DNA of 37,594 nt from Flavobacterium collinsii. GTDB lineage: Bacteria; Bacteroidota; Bacteroidia; Flavobacteriales; Flavobacteriaceae. This document shows positions 1 to 7,274 of this stretch, in pieces (position 1 is the stretch's first letter; each line of letters starts with the position of its first letter). The notes beneath the pieces are model-generated. The model was not told where the DNA came from and made no database searches. It saw nothing but the letters and a program-made list of their open reading frames with translations. The position numbers were made by a program, and so were the translations under genes. The stretch spans positions 1 through 37,594 of the forward strand of contig NZ_CADCST010000109.1 of the NCBI RefSeq assembly GCF_902804485.1. Direction: 5' to 3'.

Positions 1-1
1 C

Positions 2-3000
2 GAGATACGCCTTTACCAATTTTATACGGAGGCAGAAAAGGAATATGACTACTCTAATGTTCTAAACGAGATTGATTTGAGTAATCATAAAGCATGGTGG
101 GAGAAAAACCAAGAGTATGCTATAAAATATCTTACTGACGACAGGTTACTTCTTGAGCAATTGTTGGATAAGAACCCAGAAAATAAAACAAAAATTGAAT
201 TTCCTTTGCCGTTTGAAACTTTTTTTAATGATGAACTAAATGAAATTGGTGAAGCCCGTAAAAAGAGAAAGGAAGAACTACAAGCCTCAAAAACTACGGA
301 TGAAAACTTAATTATAGACCCGCCGGAGAAATCCGCTGAAAATAAAAATATAAACGATCCAATGTTAAAAGCTGTTGACATGAAGCTTGTTGGTCTTGCT
401 TTTTCAGGTGGAGGAATTCGTTCTGCTACATTTAACCTTGGTATACTTCAAAAGTTAGCAAGTTTTGATGTTTTAGAAAAGATTGATTATATATCGACAG
501 TATCTGGAGGCGGCTATATAGGGAGCTGGTATACCTCGTGGGTAAAACGCTCGGGATCTTTTAGTAAAGTTACAGATCAGTTAAGTCCCGAGAAATCGTC
601 TGATCCGTTTGCTGATGAAGTGCGCCCTATACGCTGGCTTAGAATGTTTAGTAACTATCTTTCTCCAAACGTTGGTATAATGTCTCCGGATGCCTGGACA
701 TCAGGATTAACATGGCTAAGAAATACTCTTGTTAATCAGGCAGTGTTATTACTTGTGCTGCTCACCGTTCTTTCAATGATTTTAAACCTTTACCATATTT
801 GGGAGTGTTTTGGAGAAATACTGCAAAAAGTCAATAAGGATAATAAATGGACGTTTTTTTTCTGCAATTTGGGAATGTTGTCTCTTGTAGCTTTTCTTGC
901 AGCAAGAGCTATGGATTTTAACAATAAATCTAGTCAGGAGAAAAAAGTAGCGCGATCTTCAAACAAATGGAATGGACGTGTTGTAACCTTTATAAAAGGA
1001 AACCTGCCGGATATACTCATAATTTGGAGTGTGATTTGTGCTTTACTAATTAGTGCATTTTTAATTAATGTTAATATATATGATGTCTACCCTGAAGGAA
1101 AACCTTTTGATTGGTTGTTGATTGTTGTATCTGGCCCGTCATTTATTGCGTTGATTTTTGTTGCATTTAGGGGAAATTATGACAAAAGATATGATTTGAT
1201 AGCGTTAGGCAAGGCAAATGTAGTAGAAAAAGAAACTTCTGAAATAGAAAAAAGGAGATTGGAAAAAGAAAAGAGAGAGACCGATATTAAAAATTGGATT
1301 GTGATAGTGTTATCTTCCGCTGTGGCTTCCGTTGTTGTAAGTTTATTGTTTTATTTATTCTGGAAAAATATCGATTTTGTATCAATGGAAATCCGGGATG
1401 GTTTAAAAAAGATATTTAAGGTAGGGTTAAAATTAGAGACAGAGGAAGAAAAAATTTTCAGGTCTAAAATAAAACTATTAATAGGTGTTCCCATTGTTCT
1501 TGAAATCTTTTCGCTTTCTATAATAGCCAGAATGGCAATAATGGGGAAGGTATTTCCCGATTATCGCAGGGAATGGTGGGGAAGAACAGGAGCGTATTTG
1601 CATCGTTTTATGTTCTTTTGGATTCTTATTTGTTTTGCGGCATTCATTATGCCTGACCTATGGAATAGTTTTAAATCTGAAGATGCTCTGATTGGAGTTC
1701 CTATTGCAGGAGGTTGGGTTGCTGTAGTTGCCTGGGGGGTAAAAATAGCATTTTCGTCCAGAGGTGATGAAGACCCAAAGAAGTTTAAGGGCATTATGAA
1801 TATGGTCGCCAAGATTGTACCGTTTATTTTTATGATTGGCGTACTTCTTATAGGTTCTGCCATTATAGAGAAAATAAGGAAAATAAACTGGGATTTTATG
1901 AATAATTTTCTCAACAATTTAGGTATTAATTTAAGCATTAATTTTATAGTAACTGTTGTATTAGCCGTTGTTACACTTTTAATGAGCTGGCGTGTTGGGG
2001 TCAATGAGTTTTCTCTCCATCATTTTTACCGTAACCGACTTATAAGAGCGTTTATGGGGGCTACTCGTAGCAGAGAAGATCGAATTAAAACTGCAAATGC
2101 ATTTACCGGTTTTGATACAAATGATGATATATTACTATCCTCTATGAAGGTTGAAGATGGCTATTTTGGTCCGTATCCTATCTTGAATACAACACTTAAT
2201 GCAACTGTAGTTTCAGTATTGGATCGTCAGGACCGCAAGGGGGAATCATTCGTATTTACGCCTTTGTACTGTGGTTACGATTTTAGTCCGACACGCCCGT
2301 CGACCTACTATGTAGACCATGTTTATGAATATGGCTACCGTCCTACGGATAGATTTTCGAATATTAATGGTGGACCAACGATTGGGACCGCAATGGCCAT
2401 TTCGGGAGCTGCTGTAAATCCGAATTGGGGATATCATTCATCAGCACCTATGGCATTTTTGTTAACCATGTTTAATGTTCGGTTGGGCCGATGGATTGGG
2501 AATACAAGATTGAAGCGATGGAAGGATTCTAATCCGAGATTTGGCTTATTGTATATTATTTATGATTTGATTGGTAAATCTGATATCAACATGGAGTATG
2601 TATGTCTTTCGGATGGAGGGCATTTTGATAATATGGGATTGTATGAACTTATTAGAAGACGTTGTCATCATATTATATTGGGAGATGGCGAACAAGATCA
2701 GGAGGTTGCCTGCGAAGGTCTGGCCAATGCAATTAGAAGATGCCGTATTGATTTCGGCGTTGAAATTGTTTTAGATGATTTCAAGGATATTGCAAAACGT
2801 GATGGAAAATCAGAAAAACACATTATCAAAGGAGAAATTAAATATCCCGGAGTGAAAGAGGCTGGCACTTTAATTTATATAAAAGCTGCTTTGACGGGTG
2901 ATGAACCTATTGATATACGCGAGTACGCTCTGGCTAATCCAGATTTTCCACAGCAGTCTACTGCAGATCAGTTTTTTGATGAAGCTCAGTTTGAAAGCTA

Positions 3001-3091
3001 TCGTAAACTGGGTTATCATTCAATAAATAATATTAATGAATTGTGCTTTCCTAGTGCTAAACCTTTACCTGGTAAAGGAGAAAATATTTAA
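2..3091 (+). CDS. Patatin-like phospholipase with an inserted multi-pass membrane domain (5' end outside window)
   Basis: The frame is open to the first base of the window, so the gene is cut at its 5' end. A TTG at 77 is only an internal codon and the true start lies upstream. The numbering below counts from 77. The patatin hallmarks are an oxyanion-hole GGGIR (residues 111-115), a nucleophile in STVSGGG (Ser143) and a catalytic Asp in SDGGHFDNMG (Asp846). The family hydrolyses acyl esters with a Ser-Asp dyad. About ten hydrophobic segments lie between roughly residues 220 and 640, so the Ser and Asp are about 700 residues apart rather than the usual 150 or so. A charged, possibly coiled-coil stretch lies near 390-405. 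The protein is probably in the inner membrane. The substrate cannot be told from sequence. No terminator is obvious after the stop. Confidence 0.88.
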   Translation, partial: EIRLYQFYTEAEKEYDYSNVLNEIDLSNHKAWWEKNQEYAIKYLTDDRLLLEQLLDKNPENKTKIEFPLPFETFFNDELNEIGEARKKRKEELQASKTTDENLIIDPPEKSAENKNINDPMLKAVDMKLVGLAFSGGGIRSATFNLGILQKLASFDVLEKIDYISTVSGGGYIGSWYTSWVKRSGSFSKVTDQLSPEKSSDPFADEVRPIRWLRMFSNYLSPNVGIMSPDAWTSGLTWLRNTLVNQAVLLLVLLTVLSMILNLYHIWECFGEILQKVNKDNKWTFFFCNLGMLSLVAFLAARAMDFNNKSSQEKKVARSSNKWNGRVVTFIKGNLPDILIIWSVICALLISAFLINVNIYDVYPEGKPFDWLLIVVSGPSFIALIFVAFRGNYDKRYDLIALGKANVVEKETSEIEKRRLEKEKRETDIKNWIVIVLSSAVASVVVSLLFYLFWKNIDFVSMEIRDGLKKIFKVGLKLETEEEKIFRSKIKLLIGVPIVLEIFSLSIIARMAIMGKVFPDYRREWWGRTGAYLHRFMFFWILICFAAFIMPDLWNSFKSEDALIGVPIAGGWVAVVAWGVKIAFSSRGDEDPKKFKGIMNMVAKIVPFIFMIGVLLIGSAIIEKIRKINWDFMNNFLNNLGINLSINFIVTVVLAVVTLLMSWRVGVNEFSLHHFYRNRLIRAFMGATRSREDRIKTANAFTGFDTNDDILLSSMKVEDGYFGPYPILNTTLNATVVSVLDRQDRKGESFVFTPLYCGYDFSPTRPSTYYVDHVYEYGYRPTDRFSNINGGPTIGTAMAISGAAVNPNWGYHSSAPMAFLLTMFNVRLGRWIGNTRLKRWKDSNPRFGLLYIIYDLIGKSDINMEYVCLSDGGHFDNMGLYELIRRRCHHIILGDGEQDQEVACEGLANAIRRCRIDFGVEIVLDDFKDIAKRDGKSEKHIIKGEIKYPGVKEAGTLIYIKAALTGDEPIDIREYALANPDFPQQSTADQFFDEAQFESYRKLGYHSINNINELCFPSAKPLPGKGENI

Positions 3092-3238
3092 ATTTATTTG
3101 AAAATTAAATTCGCTGTAAACACTTGTTCTATAGCCTTCTTTGAAAATATTTCGGCATTTTTTGATTTATTTTAATGATTTAATAAAACCAAAACGATTA
3201 TTACCGCGTAAATGAGCTTATAACTTAAATTATTAATT

Positions 3239-3793
3239 ATGAGAACTAGAAAATTTTTAGCCGTAGCAATCTTAGCATTGGGATTTGGATTTACATCATT
3301 TGCGCAAAAAACTGTAATGGTTGGTGGAGCTGCAATGTATCCAAATAAAAACATTATTGAAAATGCCGTTAATTCAAAAGACCACACGACATTAGTAGCA
3401 GCTGTAAAAGCAGCCGGATTAGTAGAAACCCTTGAAGGAAAGGGACCGTTTACTGTTTTTGCCCCAACAAATGCAGCATTTGATAAATTACCAAAAGGAA
3501 CTGTTGAAACATTATTGAAACCAGAAAACAAAAAAATGCTTCAAAATATCCTGACTTACCATGTAGTAGCAGGAAAATGGAATGCTTCAGGTATTGCAAA
3601 AGCAATTAAAGAAGGTAAAGGAAAAGCAACTATTAAAGCGGTTAACGGTGGCACACTGACAGCCTGGATGAAAGGAAAAGATTTATACCTTACTGACGAA
3701 AGCGGAAACAGTGCTAAAGTTACTATTGCAGATGTAAATCAGTCAAATGGTGTAATTCATGTAATTGATACGGTATTATTGCCAAAAAGTTAA
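3239..3793 (+). CDS. Secreted fasciclin (FAS1) domain protein
   Basis: The product has 184 residues with an N-terminal signal peptide (MRTRKFLAVAILALGFGFTSFAQ, cut near residue 22). It is followed by one FAS1 domain of about 140 residues. The FAS1 motifs are visible: TLVAAVKAAGLVETLEGKGP, then FTVFAPTNAAFDKLP (H1 region), then NILTYHVVAGK and the closing GVIHVIDTVLLPK (H2 region). FAS1 domains mediate adhesion or protein-protein contacts at the cell surface. The protein is probably periplasmic or secreted, as there is no lipobox. It is a single-gene unit ended by the 3831-3884 hairpin. In mycobacteria, FAS1 proteins are controlled by a SigK/RskA pair, and a pair of that kind lies at the other end of this window. 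Confidence 0.93.
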   Translation: MRTRKFLAVAILALGFGFTSFAQKTVMVGGAAMYPNKNIIENAVNSKDHTTLVAAVKAAGLVETLEGKGPFTVFAPTNAAFDKLPKGTVETLLKPENKKMLQNILTYHVVAGKWNASGIAKAIKEGKGKATIKAVNGGTLTAWMKGKDLYLTDESGNSAKVTIADVNQSNGVIHVIDTVLLPKS

Positions 3794-3830
3794 TATAATT
3801 TTTAGACACCAGGTCTTAGACCCAATTCTT

Positions 3831-3884
3831 AAATTCCAAATTCTAAATTCCGACTTTCAAATTGGGATTTGTAATTTGGAATTT
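3831..3884. terminator. Bidirectional terminator hairpin built from the AAATTCCAAATT repeat
   Basis: AAATTCCAAATT (3831-3842) pairs perfectly with AATTTGGAATTT (3873-3884). An inner AAATTCC/GGGATTT arm (one G-U pair) extends the stem. A T-rich run follows on the plus strand. It separates the convergent fasciclin and RhtA-like genes. The same core occurs in the hairpin at 15319-15352. Confidence 0.7.
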
Positions 3885-3897
3885 GAATTTTTGCTAT

Positions 3898-4743
3898 TTA
3901 CCTCTTTGCAGTTAATGTAGATCCTACTGAAGCAATTACAACACAAATAATTGCGACAATTTCACAAAAATTTAAATGCTCCTGTAAGAAAATATAAGCG
4001 CAGAGGGCAGCAGCCGCAGGCTCCAGACTCATTAATATACTAAAAGTACGAGGAGGGAGCTGTCCCAAAGCTTTCATTTCGAGTGTAAACGGAATTGCAC
4101 TGGATAAAAGTGCCAAAGCAACACCCATTCCAAAAAAACTAGGAGTAAGATTTACCAGTCCGTTTTCATAGAAACCAAACGGTAAAATTAAAACAGCTCC
4201 AAATAACATTCCCGTGGCAACTGCCTGTCCGTCATGCATGATTTTAGACACTTTTCCTCCCAGAATAATATAAGTAGCCCATAATGCACCTGCCAAAAGC
4301 GCAAATAAAACACCTATAGGATCAATACTGTCATTTGACCAGGGTGCGATTAAAACAATTCCTGCTGCTGCCAGTAATACCCAACAATAATCAAGTAAAC
4401 GCTTTGAACCAATAATAGCAACTAATAACGGACCTATAAATTCAAGTGTTACTGCTAAGCCAATCGGGATTCTTTCTATGGCCATATAAAAAATCAAATT
4501 CATGGCGCCAAGAGTCAAACCATAAGGAACAACAATTTTCCATTGTTTTGGAGTGATTGCTTTTAAATTTGGCCTGTAAGCTAATAGTAAGATTATAGCC
4601 GAAATTCCAATTCGTAAAGAAGCTGTTCCTGCAGCACCAATGGTTGGGAACAAACTTTTTGCAATTGCTGCTCCGCACTGAACGCTTATAATTGCTAAAA
4701 GCACAGCGTAAACAGGAGGAATATTAAAATTTTTATTTTGCAT
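3898..4743 (-). CDS. rhtA: EamA/DMT-family exporter resembling RhtA (threonine/homoserine efflux)
   Basis: The product has 281 residues and about ten hydrophobic segments arranged as two EamA repeats of five helices, the usual size for the drug/metabolite transporter superfamily. It follows E. coli RhtA along its length as I recall that protein: CGAAIAKSLFPTIGAAGTASLR near the N terminus, ALEFIGPL-type residues (TLEFIGPLLVAIIGSKR) in the middle, and PFTLEMKALGQLPPRTFSILMSLEPAAAAL in the second half. RhtA exports threonine, homoserine and related amino acids from the inner membrane. Substrate in this organism is inferred only. It is monocistronic and convergent with the fasciclin gene. An 18-bp dyad (4791-4808) about 50 bp upstream of the start may be an operator. 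Confidence 0.85.
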   Translation of the reverse strand: MQNKNFNIPPVYAVLLAIISVQCGAAIAKSLFPTIGAAGTASLRIGISAIILLLAYRPNLKAITPKQWKIVVPYGLTLGAMNLIFYMAIERIPIGLAVTLEFIGPLLVAIIGSKRLLDYCWVLLAAAGIVLIAPWSNDSIDPIGVLFALLAGALWATYIILGGKVSKIMHDGQAVATGMLFGAVLILPFGFYENGLVNLTPSFFGMGVALALLSSAIPFTLEMKALGQLPPRTFSILMSLEPAAAALCAYIFLQEHLNFCEIVAIICVVIASVGSTLTAKR

Positions 4744-4790
4744 GGAAATGTAATGGGAAAACTAACCATCAGAGCGGTAGCTTATAGTGT

Positions 4791-4808
4791 ATACTAAAAG
4801 TTTAGTAT
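4791..4808. promoter_or_regulatory. Dyad ATACTAAA-AG-TTTAGTAT upstream of rhtA-like gene
   Basis: There are two perfect 8-bp arms around a 2-bp centre, lying 48 bp before the exporter start. The loop is too short and the minus strand lacks a following T run, so it is not a good terminator for the small gene at 4834. A protein-binding operator is more likely. No matching regulator gene is adjacent. Confidence 0.4.
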
Positions 4809-4833
4809 TTTTTGAGGAAAATATTTTATGGAA

Positions 4834-4974
4834 TTATTCCAATGCCCGTTTGGTAACAAAAGCACGATAACCGATGACCGCCATCTGCCATTTTTTTGCT
4901 TTCGTAATGTCAAGACCTTGTTTCGTAAAACTTGGCAACAGTATTTTGTTGATTCGGGCTAAAACTTTGTACAT
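4834..4974 (-). CDS. 46-residue conserved small basic protein (often labelled 'SsrA-binding protein' in flavobacteria)
   Basis: This short frame runs from an ATG at 4974 to a TAA at 4834 and encodes 46 residues beginning MYKVLARINKILLPSFTKQG and ending KRALE. It is basic, with about ten Lys/Arg, and has the amphipathic pattern KAKKWQMAVIGYRAFVTKRA. I recall near-identical short proteins across Flavobacterium that are annotated, probably wrongly, as SsrA-binding protein. It is far too short to be SmpB (about 150 residues). It sits between the rhtA-like gene and the terminator of the M56 operon. Function is unknown. Confidence 0.7.
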   Translation of the reverse strand: MYKVLARINKILLPSFTKQGLDITKAKKWQMAVIGYRAFVTKRALE

Positions 4975-5004
4975 AACGGTTAAATTTTTTGCAAAGATAT
5001 AAAA

Positions 5005-5034
5005 AAAAGACTTTGCGGTCAGGCAAAGTCTTTT
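5005..5034 (-). terminator. Rho-independent terminator of the BlaI/M56 operon
   Basis: A perfect 12-bp stem (AAAAGACTTTGC 5005-5016, GCAAAGTCTTTT 5023-5034) with a 6-nt loop is followed on the minus strand by an uninterrupted T run (5001-5008). It lies 45 bp beyond the stop of the last operon gene. Confidence 0.85.
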
Positions 5035-5079
5035 AGTTTGATTTTTAAGTATTTATAGTATTTTTAAGTAAAGCCGAGA

Positions 5080-6888
5080 TTACGATTTTCTGCTTTCTTT
5101 CTCAAGCTTTTTCATTTCTTTTTCATAAAGCTTCATTTCTTTCTCATGTCGTTTCATCTCTTTTTCATAATGCTTCATATCAATTTTATGGTGTCTCATG
5201 TCGCTTTCATATTGCCTCATGTTTACTTCATAAACTTTAGAATCTTTTCCGTACTTCTGCTCTATATCCTGTGCAAATCTGTCCATTTCAGCACTGAATT
5301 TATCCATAGCAAGCTGGTATTTTTGCATCTCTTTTTCATAAATCTCATCGCTTTTTGCTGTAATAGTGTTTATTTGCTTTTCATAAGCTGCCATAGCTGG
5401 TTCGATAGATTTTATTTTCTTTTCATATTCAGCCATTTCTTTTTTAAATTTGGCCATGTCAACTTTACTGCCTGGATTCATTGGCGGCATTGGCGGCATG
5501 GGAACATCTAATGATGGCATTTGCGGCATTGATTCCATTGGGTATGCAGGAGCTGCCGGAGGGGTTGGAGGCGTAGGAGGGGTCCCATCTGTATCATTGA
5601 TTTCTCCTACTTCTGCAACTTCATTTCTGAAAATTCGGGGTCTATTTGGAGCATCATCCGTTATTAAAGCTACACTCTTGGAACCATTATTTTGAGTTGA
5701 TACCACAATTCCACAGCCTTTAATAGGTTTATCGCTTTCAATGTGAATGGTTTGTGTTTTGCCATTTTGTCTTTTTACATCCACTTTAATTGCGGTCAGC
5801 TCATTTTCACTGTTTCTTTTTACATCCGAGATAACAACATCAACATTGTGTTTTTGTTTGAGATCTTCTGAGATTTTTTTAAGTTCCTGATCTGTAGTGT
5901 TTTTTTGGATTTTAATAACATCGGTTGAGTCATTTTTTTCGATGATCCCTTTTGATTCTCTAACTTCTTTAGCTTCTTTTTCTTGTGCGATGGTTTTAAT
6001 TTGGAATAAAAAGATAAAAGCAGCAAGTGCCGGAATGATGGCATAATACTTCCAGTAATTCCATTTCTTTGATTGATTTTTGTTTAACATGACAATTCGT
6101 TTTTTGATTAATGATTGATAAAAATGATTGGTGATTGCAACACAACTTTCATGTGTTGTTATTTTTAAAAGCGTATACTGATACGCTTTTTTGTCGGTTA
6201 TTTTTTTAGAAGCTTCACTGTCGGCAATAAATTCAAGGTTTTGAAGGATTGCTTTTTTGTACAGCCACATAAAAGGATTGAACCAAAACAAGACACAAAA
6301 AACTCTTGAGATCAAAACATCCATGGTGTGGTTTTGGTCGCTATGTACTTTTTCGTGTTCGATAATACTCTCTAATTCCGAAGGTGTATACATTGATGAG
6401 TTGTACACGATATAATCAAAATAGGAGAAGGGAGCAATATTTTCGTTGATATCGACAAATTTGAAATCGGCCTGCTGCTGTACTTTTTTTCCTTTTAGCA
6501 CCAGATTCAGACTGTAGAAGTCAATCATGAATTTTATGACCAAAGCCAGAAAACCAAGTCCATAAATGGCAAGTACCACATAATTCCAATCAATCTCAAA
6601 CATGTCTTTATCTACAGCTGGTGAAAGATACGTTTTTGAGTAATCTAAAGCTGTCCCTGTAGCTTTCGCAGAAACCGCAAGTGGAGTATAAACAGTAGGA
6701 GTGGGCTCAATCCATACCGTTTTTGTGTAAACCAAAAAAGGTAAAATGACAGAGGTAATTAATCCGGCCAATAGAAACCATCGACTGCTGTTAAAAAAAG
6801 TCTCCTTGCGCAATAAAAAATAATAAGCACAATAAAACAACACCAATAATCCGCTTGATTTTGCGATAAAAATGAAAATAGCTTCCAT
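5080..6888 (-). CDS. M56 (BlaR1/MecR1-type) membrane peptidase with a proline/methionine-rich coiled-coil tail
   Basis: The ATG at 6888 is preferred. A TTG two codons earlier abuts the blaI stop. About 602 residues. Helices near 3-22, 36-55 and 105-127 precede a cytoplasmic-facing metallopeptidase segment containing HEKVH (178-182 from the ATG), followed by FWFNPFMWLYKKAI and a further helix (IIPALAAFIFLFQI, near 290). This is the BlaR1/MecR1 layout, where sensing triggers cleavage of the partner BlaI repressor. The C-terminal half is unusual. A PTPPTPP region and a Met-rich proline stretch are followed by a long charged helix with 7-residue repeats of the type YEKEMKR/HEKEMKL/YEKEMKK. There are 18 Met in the last 153 residues. 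No penicillin-binding domain is visible. It is cotranscribed with the upstream blaI. Confidence 0.9.
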   Translation of the reverse strand: MEAIFIFIAKSSGLLVLFYCAYYFLLRKETFFNSSRWFLLAGLITSVILPFLVYTKTVWIEPTPTVYTPLAVSAKATGTALDYSKTYLSPAVDKDMFEIDWNYVVLAIYGLGFLALVIKFMIDFYSLNLVLKGKKVQQQADFKFVDINENIAPFSYFDYIVYNSSMYTPSELESIIEHEKVHSDQNHTMDVLISRVFCVLFWFNPFMWLYKKAILQNLEFIADSEASKKITDKKAYQYTLLKITTHESCVAITNHFYQSLIKKRIVMLNKNQSKKWNYWKYYAIIPALAAFIFLFQIKTIAQEKEAKEVRESKGIIEKNDSTDVIKIQKNTTDQELKKISEDLKQKHNVDVVISDVKRNSENELTAIKVDVKRQNGKTQTIHIESDKPIKGCGIVVSTQNNGSKSVALITDDAPNRPRIFRNEVAEVGEINDTDGTPPTPPTPPAAPAYPMESMPQMPSLDVPMPPMPPMNPGSKVDMAKFKKEMAEYEKKIKSIEPAMAAYEKQINTITAKSDEIYEKEMQKYQLAMDKFSAEMDRFAQDIEQKYGKDSKVYEVNMRQYESDMRHHKIDMKHYEKEMKRHEKEMKLYEKEMKKLEKESRKS

Positions 6889-6894
6889 ATACAA

Positions 6895-7263
6895 TTATAT
6901 TACTTCTTTAGGAGTTTCGACCATGACTAAGATTTCACGTAATTCTGCTGCCGAAATTTTCTCTTCTTTAGCAAAAAAGGAAACCATACTTTTATAAGAG
7001 CTATTAAAATAATTGTCAATAGCGGTATTCATAAATCCTTTTCGATATTCCTCGATACTTACCTGCGGGTAGTATTGATGCGTGTTTCCAAAAGCACTAT
7101 GATTTACATAACCTTTTTCTTCCAGATTACGAACAATTGTAGATAAAGTGTTGTAATGTGGTTGATCTTCTGTGATCTCTGCCTGAATTTCTTTTACAAA
7201 AGCTTTTTTAAGCTTCCATAAAATGTGCATGATCTCCTCTTCTTTGTTGGTTAGCTTTTGCAT
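6895..7263 (-). CDS. BlaI/MecI/CopY-family repressor (copy 1)
   Basis: The product has 122 residues, the standard family length. The N-terminal winged helix runs from LTNKEEEIMHILWKLKKAF to YNTLSTIVRNLEEKGYV and is followed by the wing HSAFGNTHQYYP. The C-terminal dimerisation helices include NYFNSSYKSMVSFFAKEEKIS. Proteins of this family bind dyad operators as dimers and are inactivated by proteolysis or metal. It begins 11 bp after the stop of the upstream M56 gene, and its own stop is followed within 6 bp by the next M56 ATG, so it is part of one operon. It is clearly a paralogue of the repressor at 8877, with most differences after the wing. Confidence 0.93.
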   Translation of the reverse strand: MQKLTNKEEEIMHILWKLKKAFVKEIQAEITEDQPHYNTLSTIVRNLEEKGYVNHSAFGNTHQYYPQVSIEEYRKGFMNTAIDNYFNSSYKSMVSFFAKEEKISAAELREILVMVETPKEVI

Positions 7264-7274
7264 TTTAAGCTTTC

